A stretch of DNA of 64,000 nt. Source: Pyropia yezoensis. Taxonomy: Eukaryota; Rhodophyta; Bangiophyceae; Bangiales; Bangiaceae. Below are positions 41,443 through 52,566 of this stretch, piece after piece. The notes beneath the pieces are model-generated. The model had not been told where the DNA came from. It searched no databases and saw nothing but the letters and a program-made list of their open reading frames with translations. The stretch's first letter is position 1. Each line of letters begins with the position of its first letter. The position numbers were made by a program, and so were the translations under genes. The stretch is from assembly GCA_009829735.1 (NCBI GenBank), contig CM020618.1, positions 22,677,346-22,741,345 of the forward strand. Reading direction: 5' to 3'.

Positions 41443-41811
41443 ATGGCGCCCCCCCCCCCCCCCGCACCCGGCCGCGCGCCCCCCCCCGCGGCGGCTGCCG
41501 CCGGCCTGGCCTTCCCCCCCGACATCATCCGCGTCGTTGCCGAGGCCACCCCCACCGTCGGGCCGCTCCGCGACGACGCCGCCGCCGCCGCGGCGGCGGC
41601 GGCCATGGACGGTCGGCTGGGCAGCCTCCTGTCCGCCGCCGCCGCCTTTATGCGCCACCGCCGGGCCACCCACCTGGGCGTGGCGGATGTGGCGGCGGCG
41701 CTGCGCCACCGGTCTTCGGCGCCCGTTGTGGGGCTCCCGCCCCCGTCCTCGGCGCACGCCCCACCTGGGGGTGGGGTGGCCATTGGCGGCGGCGGCGGCG
41801 GCGGCGGTGGT

Positions 41812-41843
<32 letters not shown>

Positions 41844-42673
41844 GGGTGGGGGTGGGGGTGTGGGTGGGGGTGGTGGCGGTGGCGGCGACCGTCGCAGTGG
41901 GGTTGCCGGCGGCAGCGGCGGCGGCAGCGGCGGCGGCGGCGGCGGCGGCGGCGGGGGCGGCGGCGGCGGCGAGGGTGGTGACGGGGGTGGCGACGACGGG
42001 TATTCCCCATGGCAAGCCGTCCCCGCGGCCGGTCCGGGCCTGTGGGTGGCCGCCGACCCGGTGGTGCGGCTGCTGGTGGTGGCCCAGACGCCCGTGCTGC
42101 CCGCCGCGGCGCCGCCGTCGCCGACCGTCCGGTGGCTCGCGGTGGGGGGGGTGCCAACGGATGACCTGCTAGAGGTGGGGGTGGACGACGTGGCCGCTGC
42201 GCCGGCGGGGCTGCTCGTCTCCAGGGCTCGCCCCTGGGGGGCCTGCGTCGGCGGCGTCGGCGGCGGCGGCGGTGGCGTCGGCGGGGGGGGGGTGGCGGGG
42301 GGTGGCGGCGGCGCTGGTGGGCTTGCGCAGGGGGGGGGCTGCCTGTCGGCCCGCACCCGCCGCGCGCTGGCCGCCTACTACGCGTCGGCGGTGGGGGCGC
42401 TGGTCAGCGGGGAGGCGCCGGCGGTGGACGCGATTTTGGACGGCGTCGCCACCGCCCCGGCCGTCCGCCCCGTGCTGCCGGCGCTCGTCCGGTGGGTGCA
42501 GGCGGTGGTGTTGACCGCTTGCCGGGAACCCCCCGGGGGGGCCGCCGTCGCCGCCGCCGCCGAGGACGCGGCCTCCGCCGTTGCCGCCGCCGCCGCCGCG
42601 GCGGCGGCGGCGGCGACCCGGTCATTGGCCACCAAGGCCATCGTCGCCGGCCCGTCGAGGGGCGCCCCGCCCT

Positions 42674-42704
<31 letters not shown>

Positions 42705-43586
42705 CGACCGGCGCCGCGCCCCCCCCCCCCCCCCCCCCGACGCCGAGGAGCGGCTGCTTGTGGCCGTCCGCCTCGCACGGTCCATCCTCCGCCGCACCCC
42801 CGCCGGCGACGCCGACGGCCTCGCGGCGCACCTGCTGCCGGCGCTGCTGACGGCGGCGCTGGCGGCGGCGCCGGCGATCGGCGGCCCCGCCGGCTGCTCC
42901 CGCCGCGCCGTTGCCGCCGCCGCCGTCGCCGACGCGGTGCGGGCGGTGGAGGGGGCGGCCGCCGCCGCCGCCGCCCCCGCCGCGGCGGCGGCGGCGGCGG
43001 CGCCTGCCAAGGCCGCCGCCCGCGCGCGGGCGACCACCACCGCCGCGCTGGCGGTGGCGGCGGCGCACGCGCCGCTGGCGGTGGCGTATGGGGGGGTGCT
43101 GACGCTCACCGCCCTCGGGCGGGGGGCGGTGCGGGATGGGCTCCTGCCGGCCCTCCACGGGCTGCTCGGCCGGCTGGCCGCCGACTGGCACCGCGCGACG
43201 ACAGGGGGGGGGGGGGGGGGACGCGGGACGGGGGCGGGCTGGGGGAGGGGGCGGCGGGCGGCGGCGGCGCGGCGGCTGGCGCCGCCCCGGCGGTGGGTGG
43301 CGCCGCCCGCGCGGCGCGGCGCGCGGCCGTCACGGCGGTGCTGACGGCCGTGGCGGGCGCCGCCCGCCACGCGGTGGCGGCGCTGTGGGCGGCCGCGGAG
43401 GCGGCCACCACCGACGCGGACGTGACGGACGGCGTGCCGCGGGGGGCAGGGGGGGGGGACCACCCCGCGCCGCAAGCGGCCCCGCGAGGAGGGGGGCGCC
43501 GCTGCTGCCGCCGCCGCCGCCGCCCCCGCTGCGCCCGCCACGGCAGCCGCCGCTGCGCCACCCGCCACCGTCACGCCCGCCGCCGC

Positions 43587-43619
<33 letters not shown>

Positions 43620-43953
43620 TGCTGCACCAGCGGCCGCCGCCGGCCCTGCCGCCGCACCGACGGCCGCCGCCGGCGCCCCCCCCCCCGCTGGCCCCCCCGC
43701 CCCCCCCCCCGACGCGGGCGCCGCGCACGTGGACAAGCGGCCGCGCGGGGCGGCCGCCCCCCCCCCTTCCCCCCCTCCCGGCGCGCCACCAACCGCCCCG
43801 GCGGCGGCGGCTGCGGCGGCGGCGTCAGCAGCGGCGGCGGCGGCGACGGCCGCCGCTGCCGCGGGCCACCGCCGCCGCGCGCGGGCACGGCGGCGGCTGC
43901 TGGCGCTCCTCGTGGCGCACAGCGACCTGTTTGTCGAGGGGCCGGGCCTGTGA
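41443..43953 (+). CDS. TAF6: TFIID subunit TAF6 (frame broken at two G-runs)
   Basis: The N-terminus is a histone fold (residues ~22-97): FPPDIIRVVAEA ... LGVADVAAALRHRSSAPVVG, matching the TAF6 pattern that ends in 'LRLRNVEPVYG'. A Gly run of ~85 residues follows, then the TAF6 C-terminal HEAT region: WLAVGGVP, LSARTRRALAAYYASAVGALVSG, VRPVLPALVRWVQAVV, LAAHLLPALLTAAL and AYGGVLTLTALGRGAVRDGLLPAL. After the G-run at 43206-43220 sensible protein continues in another frame (AVTAVLTAVAGAARHAVAAL) and, after the G-run near 43447-43458, returns to the first frame (RKRPREEGG ... LLALLVAHSDLFVEGPGL, stop 43951-43953). Two homopolymer errors would explain this. TAF6 pairs with TAF9 in TFIID and SAGA. 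ATG at 41443 (ATCATGG). Confidence 0.82.
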
Positions 43954-44199
43954 GGCGAGCCGCCGCCGCCACCGCTGCCGCGGGCCACTGCCGCCCGCTC
44001 CTCGTGGGCGGGCGGGGGCCGGGGGGGGGTGCGGGGGCGGGGGGGGGGGGGGGGGCAGAGTTGGGGGGGGGGGTGGTTTGGGGTACGGTTTTGCCATCCG
44101 CCCCTGTGGCGGCCGGCTGGCGTCACCGTGCGTGGGGGGGCGGGAGACTTCGGACGTGACCGGTCGCGTTTTCAAACGGGATGGCCAAAGCAATCCCTA
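43954..44199. other. TAF6 3' flank
   Basis: G-rich DNA with several long G-runs, ending at the left end of the 7.7-kb DNA transposon. No gene. Confidence 0.6.
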
Positions 44200-44568
44200 G
44201 TGTCTATTCTACCGACCGGATCATTTGAGCCTTTTAGGATCAAATGATCCCCTTTTTCAGGGCCTGTTTTCTCTTACTTCTCTTTGTCTCCTGCTCATTC
44301 TGACACCAGAAATGGACTCAGCGACAGCTGTTTACCCTTGGGGGAGCTTGAGTGCATCCCATTCAAAGGAGAACACCACAGCAGGCGGGCTTTTCCTCGC
44401 CTTTTCTTGGCGCCAAAGCGGCCGACGAGGACCGTCTGGGAGCTCGGCATGCGGCCTCCGAGTTGCCCGCGCTGGGCACAAAGGAGCATAAAGAGGTGAC
44501 CTGCTGCTCCTGCCTGCCGCCAACTCCCCCGTCGGCAGTCCCCCCCCCATCCTCCAGCCAACTGCACC

Positions 44569-47172
44569 ATGAGACGGCGGAAGAAGAACAATGGACGGGC
44601 TGCAGCCAAGCCCGCCAACCCCCCCCTTCCCTCCCCCCCGTCCACCCCCTCTCCTCGGACCCCCCCAGTGCCCCCGGCAACTCCTCAAGCAGCCCCCCCG
44701 GCGCTGCCGCCGCCGGCTACCCCGCCACCTCCTCCACCGCCTACCCCTCCCCCGCCGCCATCGGCTACCCGTCCCCCTCCTCCGCCCCCGCCCGCCCCCC
44801 CCCCCCCGCCTTTGGCTCTTCCCTCTTCCGCCCCCCCCAAGACCAAGAAGGCCAAGGGCCCTGACGTGCGGCTGAAGGTCGGCGCCCAGGTGCACACGGA
44901 CGCCATCAACGTGTCCAACTTTTCGGAGTGCGCCCGCTTCTTCGGGTCTCAAGCCAAGACGACGTGCGTGAGCGGCATCGTGCTGGAGGTGCTTTACGGC
45001 AAGGACAAGGGCGACAGGAACAAGAAGGACCTGCGGGTGCAGTGGGCGTGGCTCGGCCGCCAGGTTGAAAAAACCCTGGCGCTGAGGAGCGTTCGAGCTG
45101 GACCCCCCCCCGCCCCCAGCCCCTTGTCGGGCCTGCCCGAGGGGTCACCTGTCACGCAGGGGTCCCAACCATTGGCTCTTGGGTCGGCCGCGGTGCTACC
45201 CGACCCAAGCCCTCTCCGCGTCCCCGCGGCGGGTCAAGCTGGGCCTGCTGGGGCGCCCTCTGCGGTGGACGGCGCGGGCCTCCTCCTGCTCCCAGTCGCC
45301 ACGCCGCCCCCCGCTCCCCAGCCCCTCACAGCCCCCGTGCCCCCCAACCTACCCCCAGCCGCGGGCGGCGCTCAGGCGCTGCCGCCTGGCGCGGGTGGCG
45401 TCCCCGACGGGACTGCCAGCGCTGCTGCCTCAGCCACTGCCTATGCGCACGGCTACGCATGGACGGCGCGGGCTGTGACGGAGCCCGTCGGTGGCCCTGT
45501 GCCGCGGCAGGCCTGGTCGGTGCGGACGATCACCGGGGACATCATCCACGAGGAGGGCGACATGGTCGGGCCGGGGGCGTCACGCAGGCCCTACGACTAC
45601 TTCTTGGCGATGCTCCCGGCCGACCAGCTGGTCCGCATGGTGCGCCTGACCTCCGCCAAGGTGCGGGCGCGGGGCATGCAGCCCACCACCCCCGGCGAGG
45701 TCCTCAAGTTCATTGGGGTGGTCGTGCTGGGCACAAGGTACGAGTTTGGGTCGCGGGCGGACCTGTGGGCTACCAAAGCACGCAACAAGTACCTGCTTGC
45801 GCCTGCCTTCGGCGAGCGTACCGGCCTGCCGCGCAGCAGGTTCGATGCGCTGTGGTCCTGCATCACCTTCAGCGCGCAGACGGTCGATGGCGACACCTCC
45901 GAGAAGGGCCGATGGGAGCGGATTGACGACTTTGTGGCGTCCATCAACACGCACCGCGCTGCCCGTGTCTCGCCAAGCGAGGTAATTTGCGTCGACGAAT
46001 CCATGTCGAAGTGGTACGGTCAAGGCGGACATTGGATTGCGCACGGACTTCCTATGTACGTGGCAATTAACCGCAAACCCGAGAATGGATGTGAAATCCA
46101 GAACGCTGCCTGCGCCCGGAGCGGAATTATGCTGAACCTGAGCGTCATGGTGACGGCGGAGCACCACCAGGTGGGAGCGTCGGACGAGGACGCGGGTCTG
46201 CCGCATGGAGCGGCCGTGGCGAAGAAGCTCCTCGGCCCTTGGGCTGGCAGCAAGCGGGTCGTTTGCGCGGACTCCTACTTTGCCAGGGTGGCAACTGCGC
46301 TGCTTCTCCTGTCGATGGGGCTGCGCTTTATCGGGGTGGTCAAGACCGCCACGCGCGGCAACCCCATGGGCACCCTGTCTGGCATCCCGCTGCAGGCACG
46401 TGGCGAGCACGTGTCATACACTCACTCCAACGCGGACGGGCTCGTGGACATGATGGCGGTCGTGTGGGTGGACAGAGAGCATCGGCACTTCATTGCCACA
46501 ACCTCGACCACGCTACTTGGCACCCTCTGAGAGCGCGTCCGGTGGCGGCAGGTGGGCGACCGCGCCGAGCGGGTCGCTATGACCGTGGAGCAACCGCAGC
46601 TGGCGGAGGTGTACTACATGGGCTGCGCGTCGATCGACCGGCACAACTATTGCCGGCAGAACGACCTCCAGCTCGAGCACAAGTACGTCACACACGACTG
46701 GTCCATGCGGGTGAACCTCTCGTTGCTGGGCATTTGCATCGTGGACGCCTGGATGCTGTACGCGGGTGCGCAGGGGGCGGCTGCGACGCTCACGCAGGCC
46801 CAGTTTTACGAGGACCTTGCCGAGCAGCTGATCGACAACACCCTCGACAGCATGGGCGCCCGGAGCCCGGCGTCTCCGGCGGACGCGGCCGCGGATGGCG
46901 CGGCGGCTCCGCTGCGGTACGGTCTTGTGCTGCACCTCATCCCGACGCTCAAGCGCCGCAAGGGGGCCACGCCCCAGGACGCCGATCAGTGCGCCCAGCG
47001 GTCGTGCCGCGAGTGCAAGACGCACCGGACAACGGCGGTGTGCTCTCGCTGCCGTGAGTCCAATGTCGGCGAGGTATTTTTCTGCGGACCCAAGACTGGT
47101 CGCCAATGCTTTGACATCCACATGAGAGAAGTGCATCAAATGGACGTGTACCGTCAGGGTGCCGAAAGATGA
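44569..47172 (+). pseudogene. piggyBac-type transposase (DDE_Tnp_1_7) with a premature stop
   Basis: From the ATG at 44569 (CACCATGAG) one frame runs to TGA at 46528-46530 (codon 654) and continues in the same frame to 47172, 867 codons in all. A Pro-rich N-terminus is followed by the piggyBac catalytic domain with all three Asp present before the stop: D476 in VICVDESMSKWYG, D568 in VVCADSYFA, D635 in VVWVDREH. Downstream are the usual family block YYMGCASIDRHNYCRQND and a C-terminal Cys-rich zinc domain (CRECKTHRTTAVCSRCRE ... CGPKTGRQCFDIHM). The stop lies where the family usually has an Arg (CGA to TGA is one transition), so it is probably a recent nonsense mutation. The stop at 47170-47172 is the natural end. 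Confidence 0.85.
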
Positions 47173-47702
47173 AGAGTGCGGGAAATCATGCAGACTGCTT
47201 ACAGAGGCTATTCGGACCTTGCTTGGGCAAAGAAAGAATTATCGATATCCCTGTCGGGTACCTCTTCCTGGTCCATCCCGCCTTTTCTACCCCTCGCAAC
47301 GGGACGATAAACTTGCCACATGAGACCGGGGAGGGGTGCAAAAGATAGCCCGTCTTGTGCGCTTCCATATGCATACCTTGTGGTATCGTGGCCATCTTCT
47401 TCGGCAGCCCAGGAATTTGTGTTGTCGTTCCCGGTCCTGCGTCATGAGGGCGCACATCGGCCCCACGCCAGTGTTACTCCGCCGGTACAGTGGACCGCGC
47501 CGCCAGGACGCGCCCCACCCCCCCCTTTATATCATCCTCGGTCTTCCCATCCCCTTCCGGCCGAGGTATCGGTCCGTCTGACAGCTCTCGCGGGCTTTTC
47601 AACCGTGCTTTTCTCCGGACCCCTCCACCACTGCACGGCCACGGCTCTCGTTCTGTTCTCCGTGACGCCCCCGCCTCCCTGCTAGACCACTCCTTACGGA
47701 GC
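47173..47702. other. Spacer between the two transposase genes
   Basis: Presumably the promoter of the second transposase. CAGAGGCTATTCGG at 47202-47215 after TA resembles the CAGTAACTATTCG end of the pogo element at 1774, but no matching right end was found. Confidence 0.4.
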
Positions 47703-49040
47703 ATGGTGCGCCGCACTCGGGCCGGGGCTGCCGCCGCCCGTCTCGGCCGCAGCGGCCGTCCTGCTGCGCCCCAGACGGCTGGCGGAGAATCTGGTGCCGC
47801 TCCTGCCATCGCTTCTGCAGAGCGGTCATGGGGCCTTTCGCCGGAGAACGAGATCCTCCTCGAGAGCTGGCTGCCCCGCTTGCGGGCGGGAGAGATGGCG
47901 GTGCTGCACGCAGCAAGGAGCCTAGGCTGCTCGCAGCGGCTTGTGGCTAGCGCGCGGGACGGCACGCGCGGTTTTGCCAGGCGGGGGCGACCCCCTGTGC
48001 TGACCGAGTGGGAGGAGCGGGCTATTGAGGAGCAGATTCTGTGCTGCCACGCACGGGGGGCCCCCCTGCTTGAGCGGGATGTCTGTGCATCAGTCCAGGA
48101 GTACATCAACAACGACTTGAGCGAGGTGCGCAAGGCCGCTGTGCACAAGGTTTTTAAGGACGGGCTTCCGGGGCGCGACTGGATGCGCAGCTACTTGGGC
48201 AGGCACCTCAACGTGTCCAAGGTGGCGTCCAAGTCCCTCGAGGCAGTGCGCGCGGCGGCAACCAACCCCGAGAACCTTGCACGTATGATGGCGCTACTGA
48301 AGCTGGTACGCGAGAAGAAAGGCATCACGGCGGCGAACGTGTTTAACGCGGACGAAAGCGGATTTTCAACCAAGGACCTGCTCTCAGGTAGCAGGAAGAG
48401 GCCGCTGGCGCCCTCGGGCACCTCCACGGCCAAGGTGGTTGTGCCTTGTGTGAGCGACGACGCGCAGTTCCTCACTTTACTTCCCATCATTGCGGCCGAT
48501 GGTGACCAGCTGCCACCCACCTTCATCGTCAAAGAATCGCCCAACAACCCTAAGAGGCGCCGCAGTGCTGAGCGAGGAGACGGGGCGTGGCAATTTCTCA
48601 ACGACGTGGCACCCCCCAACTCCATCTTCCTCTACAAGACCCCTGCTGGAATGGACGAGAACACGTGGACAAAGTGGTGTATACTTCTGGCGACACGCGT
48701 CTTCTCTACGTTGCGGCCCTCGGAGGCCAAAATTCTCATCATTGACGGTTGTCGTGCCCACCTCGGCTATGAGGCGCTGGCCGCACTGGCGCGCGTGAAC
48801 GTGGAGGTGTTCGTCTTGCCAGCCAATACGACGCATGCTACACAACAGCTGGACGTGACGCTATTCCAGCCGCTGAAACGCGAGGCGAAGGACCTACTGT
48901 CCAAGGCGACCCGCGAGATGAATGTCATTAACCACAAGTCTGCCAAGCTGGGCATTTTTGGGGTTGTCGCCTGTGTGGGCAAGGCTTACGAAAAGGTTTT
49001 CACCCCCACACTCATACGGGCTGCTTTCCAGACGACTTGA
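47703..49040 (+). CDS. pogo-like transposase (DDE_1) of the TIR element
   Basis: A 445-aa protein from the ATG at 47703 (GAGCATGGTG). An N-terminal DNA-binding region (residues ~45-150, with NEILLESWLPRLRAGEMAVLHAARSLGCSQ) is followed by the DDE_1 core. Its acidic triad is D217 in FNADESGF, D348 in LIIDGCRAH and D384 in TQQLDVTLFQPLK. Triad and flanking blocks look intact, so the core could be active. The frame ends at TGA 49038-49040 just after the usual terminal helix (TPTLIRAAFQTT). Sensible protein then continues one frame over (see next feature), so the true protein may be longer. It is only distantly related to the pogo-like enzyme at 2221. Confidence 0.82.
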   Translation: MVRRTRAGAAAARLGRSGRPAAPQTAGGESGAAPAIASAERSWGLSPENEILLESWLPRLRAGEMAVLHAARSLGCSQRLVASARDGTRGFARRGRPPVLTEWEERAIEEQILCCHARGAPLLERDVCASVQEYINNDLSEVRKAAVHKVFKDGLPGRDWMRSYLGRHLNVSKVASKSLEAVRAAATNPENLARMMALLKLVREKKGITAANVFNADESGFSTKDLLSGSRKRPLAPSGTSTAKVVVPCVSDDAQFLTLLPIIAADGDQLPPTFIVKESPNNPKRRRSAERGDGAWQFLNDVAPPNSIFLYKTPAGMDENTWTKWCILLATRVFSTLRPSEAKILIIDGCRAHLGYEALAALARVNVEVFVLPANTTHATQQLDVTLFQPLKREAKDLLSKATREMNVINHKSAKLGIFGVVACVGKAYEKVFTPTLIRAAFQTT

Positions 49041-49967
49041 CGTGGGAACGCGGCACCATGAAGACGACCCAGGCCGTGTTCATGGACGAGGACAACCGCA
49101 AGTGGCTTGCAAAGAAGCAGGACGACCGAGCGGCGGCGGAAGCCGCAAAGGAAGAGGCCAAGCGCCAGCGCTCGGCCGCGGCAGCCCAGCGGAAGAAGCA
49201 GGCGGCTGAGGCCGCCCTGGAGCGCCTGGAGCGCATGCGCGTCGTCAAGGAGAGGAAGGTGGTGGAGGCTGCGGCCCTGGAGGCCAAGCGCGTGGCACGG
49301 GGGGAGAAGCAAGAGGTTGGAGTCACGCGTCTGCCCGAGGCAGGGAGCCGTCCCAGCACCCGCCAGCGGCGAGGCAAGAGCCAGAGCTGCCAGTGAGGGG
49401 CTCGCCGCGGCAGCGGTGGCGGCCGCCGCGCTCGCATCGGCCCTCGACACCGCCGGCTCCGGACCGGCCGACGGGCTCGCCTCGACCTCTGCGCGCGCCC
49501 CCATTCCAACGCCGTCCAAGAAGGCCAGGACGGGAGCGAGGGCCAATCCTGCCTCGGGCGCACCCACCCTGCGACCGGCACCACCCAAAGCCGGCCACGT
49601 GGCTGCGCCGGTCGTCCCTGCCAACGAGACCACGGGGGCGTCCTCCCCCCCCACCCGGCCGGCCAAGAAGGTGCGCCGGATTCCAACGAGCACCCGCCGG
49701 GCGCCCTCCCCCCGCCCGCCACCCCGCCGGGATGCCCGGCGCTACACTCGTGGGACTCCCGCTCCCCCTACGCCCCCACTGGGGGACGCACGACGCTCCA
49801 ATCTTGCAGTACCCGCGCTGGTCAGTGCCTTGGCCGCCACAACTGCGCCGGGTCAACCCTTCGCTGCCGCCACCACGACCAGCTCCATTGCCGCGGCCAC
49901 GATCACCTCCCAGCCGCCCACCGGTGGCCGCATCGCGGCTGCGCGCCCGCGGCGGGGGGGGCGATGA
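49041..49967 (+). CDS. Possible C-terminal extension of the pogo-like transposase
   Basis: In the frame that overlaps the stop at 49038, protein-like sequence runs to 49396: WERGTMKTTQAVFMDEDNRKWLAKKQ, then a long charged coiled coil (AAAEAAKEEAKRQRSAAAAQRKKQ). From about 49380 the frame of the main ORF again looks coding (SEGLAAAAVAAAALASALD ... TPSKKARTG ...) to a stop at 49965-49967. Two compensating single-base shifts would make this one tail of about 300 residues. Alternatively it is a separate small gene starting at the ATG at 49058. I rate it as likely coding, with boundaries uncertain. Confidence 0.4.
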
Positions 49968-51840
49968 CGCGTTACTTGGAGGATGGCAGGCACGAGCGAG
50001 GAAGGGTGAGGCGAGACGGTGACGGGGGGGGTCGAGGGGAGCTGTACCCCCGTGCTCCGCGGTAAGGCCAGGCCAGGAGGGCGTGACAGAGAGGGCGCGT
50101 CCGGGCCGCGTCGGGGGAGGAGGGACGGTGGTGATAGCGGGTGAGCCGCCATGTTGGGACCACGCGGCGGGGGGGGGGGGGGGGAGGGGGGGTACGGGTG
50201 GAGAGCGGGCGGGGGGGGAGGCAAAGGGAGGGGAGCAGCGCGTCCCCGACACATCGCCGCGTGCTTTGCCACCTTATCGACAGCAGAGGGAGAGGGGCAG
50301 GCCAGCAGGATGGTCGGGTGGAGTTGGTCGGCAGGTGGGTGGGGAGCAGCGCCGTCGCGGGTGCCAGGGATGCCCGCTGGAGGAGCTTTGTTTGCAGATG
50401 GCCGCCTGCCGTGGCTGCCTGGAATCCGACCAAGTCGGGGCTGACAGTGATGGAGATTACCTGCCGTCCAGAGCTACAACGGCGTCTCTTAACGTACCGG
50501 ATGGCGGCCGCGGCTACGTCGCCGGCTTGTATTCTTTGTATTTCTTCTTCGTCGCATAAAAGCAAGCAACTCACGGGCTATAAAAGGGTGTGTCGCGACA
50601 CTGGCTACGACCGCGTATGAGATGGGAACAATTACTTATTGTCGAAAAATGCACGTCTTATGACCCCCCCCCCTGTAGTTGCTTCGTTCCGATTTTGGGA
50701 CTTTGTGTTTTTTTCAATTTATGTAGTTTATCTTCCTGAGTCGGTTGTCCCACCGCATACGCCGCGGCTCAGCGTCCGCAGGCAGGAAAAAGGTACTCAC
50801 CGTGCAGACCACGCTCCCAGGACCCCCCCGCCACGCCTCCATGACGAAAGCTGGGTGGTCTTCATCCCAGTCGGTGCCAAGCACTACACTTTCGGAAGCG
50901 CCCCCGCGTGCAATGCCACCTCAGCATGCGTGCCTACTCGTTGCGGTGCCGCCGCCCCGGGCGGCCTTTGATGTCTGCGCCAGCGCCAGCTCCCTTCCCC
51001 TCCCCGCCCTAGGGGGGCACCAGGAGGAGCGCCGTCAGGTGGGAGCCGCCGCCACAAACCACGCTGCCGGCGCTGCCGGTCAGCGGATGGGGCCGCCATC
51101 ATCCGGAAAGCATGAAGAGATGGGGGTGCCGCAGCCCCATGCGGAACCGGCTCCCCCCCCAAATATAATATACTGTGGCTGCCCCATCTCTGCGCTTCCT
51201 ACCCACCCCACCTCTCCCCTCCCTATCCTGCCCGTCCCCCTGCCGCCCCTGCAGCGCCGATGCCCCCCGTCCCGTCCCCGACCCTCACGCCACGCTCTAC
51301 TCCCACCACTCGTATCTCTTAGCGTCTCGGATTGACGCCTGCTGGCCCACCCGCGCTGCTGCTGCGGACACCATCCCCAGTGCGCCACCGCCGTCGCTTT
51401 GCAAGCGCCTCTCGCGCCGCCCTGCGCGGCGCTCCCGCCAGAGCGTGGTTTCAGAAGAACAAACGATGGTGGGATGGGGGGGGGGGAGTTGGCAGCCGTC
51501 GCTTAGTGTACATGGACAGCGACCGTCGAGTGACAGCGCCAGGGAGGGTCGGCGGACATCGGGTGAGGCGCCGACCACCAGCTTGGGGGGAGGGTGGGAC
51601 AAAGCGGACACGGACGGGCTTGATAGGGTGGGGCGGGGGAGGAACGGCAAGATAGTTGTGAGGGCGGGCTGGAAGGGTCGTCGCGGGAGAGAAGAGGGCG
51701 TCGGAGGAGTCGTACAGGCTGGGCGTGCCGTGGGGAGGCGGGGGGACGAGACGGGGAGGTCGACGGCCGCCGAGGAATCGGGGGAGTGCGGAGCAGCCCC
51801 AGGAATGGGGCCCCACGGGGTCAAAAACGCCGGGTTTCTT
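49968..51840. other. Right non-coding part of the TIR element
   Basis: Nearly 1.9 kb without a supportable gene. GCTATAAAAGGG around 50577-50588 is a good TATA-like match, but no ORF follows it. Several G- and C-runs occur. It may hold subterminal binding sites for the transposase or decayed cargo. Confidence 0.4.
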
Positions 51841-51904
51841 GAGGATCATTTGATCCTCAGGCGAGGATCATTTGATCCTTTTTTGCGGTAGAATAGACAC
51901 TAGG

Positions 51905-52438
51905 ACACGGGCAAGCAAGCGCCCCCACCGTCGGGGCCACCTACGTCGCGTCCTGGGAAGGCACCCAAAAAAGAAAATGGTCACCAAGCAGCACGAAAAA
52001 AAATACGAAAGAACGTGGCCCCTTCGTCCACAACACATTCCTGCACGACGCAGGCAGCTGACACAGGAACCACTCGCACTGTCAACCCCACGTGATAGGA
52101 CCCGACCTGGTTCGCCGGACAGCAACGAACACATCGTGGCCCGCGGACGAGGAGAGGGGTCGTCTGTCTGTGGGAGCGACCCAACGGCAGTTTTGTGCAC
52201 CTTTTCGGGGTTACAAGGGGGAGGGTGCCGCGTATGCCAATTAGTCTCTATCTTTAATAGTCGGGCCCAAAAAAGGAAAGATGCAGATGCAGAGGGGTGG
52301 GAAAGAGTCCCAGCCCACCTTCTAGAAAAACATGGCTCGCGCGAGGTGCACGACCCTGAGTGATCCCATGGGAGGCGGGAGGGGCGGAAAAGCAGCGGAC
52401 GTGCCGGACCCGGCGGCCAAGGAGGAAGACGCGGCGGC
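51905..52438. other. Intergenic between two mobile elements
   Basis: About 530 bp with A-runs near 51968-52010. Long open frames on the minus strand here are extensions of LTR reading frames. No gene seen. Confidence 0.5.
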
Positions 52439-52566
52439 TGTGGCAAAAACCACATGCACACACGGCACCTAAGTTGGGGCGGTGTGCAAGGGCTGCCTCC
52501 CGTGTCGGGGGAACCGGAAGAAGTGCAAGTCGCACACACTCTGTCCCTGTTGTGGGGCAAACCCCC
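52439..52566 (-). repeat. LTR fragment, inverted
   Basis: TGTGGCAAAAACCAC... is the end of an inverted LTR of the same family, cut after about 128 bp at GGGGCAAACCCCC, where the 5' LTR of element 2 begins. Element 2 apparently inserted into an older LTR. The expected right part of the old LTR would lie beyond the 3' LTR, in the gap. Confidence 0.8.

Larger units (their letters stand above)
44200..51900 (+). mobile_element. 7.7-kb TIR element with two transposase genes
   Basis: CCTAGTGTCTATTCTACCG at 44196-44214 recurs as an exact reverse complement at 51886-51904. If TA (44198-44199 and 51901-51902) is the target duplication, the element has perfect 15-bp TIRs, GTGTCTATTCTACCG. Inside each end lie 14-bp palindrome-like motifs: GGATCAAATGATCC at 44237-44250 and GGATCATTTGATCC twice near 51843 and 51865. 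The interior holds a piggyBac-type transposase (44569-47172) and a pogo/DDE_1-type transposase (47703-49040). A TA duplication suits the DDE_1 enzyme. I found no TTAA, the piggyBac target, beside either TIR. Confidence 0.7.

Noticed and set aside
42378-44126. 582-codon minus-strand ORF opposite TAF6
   Set aside because: Poly-Ala shadow of Gly/Pro/Ala codons; TAF6 motifs are on the plus strand.
47202-47215. Left TIR of a separate pogo element (TA then CAGAGGCTATTCGG)
   Set aside because: 10 of 13 bases match the end at 1774, but no corresponding right end was found before 51840.
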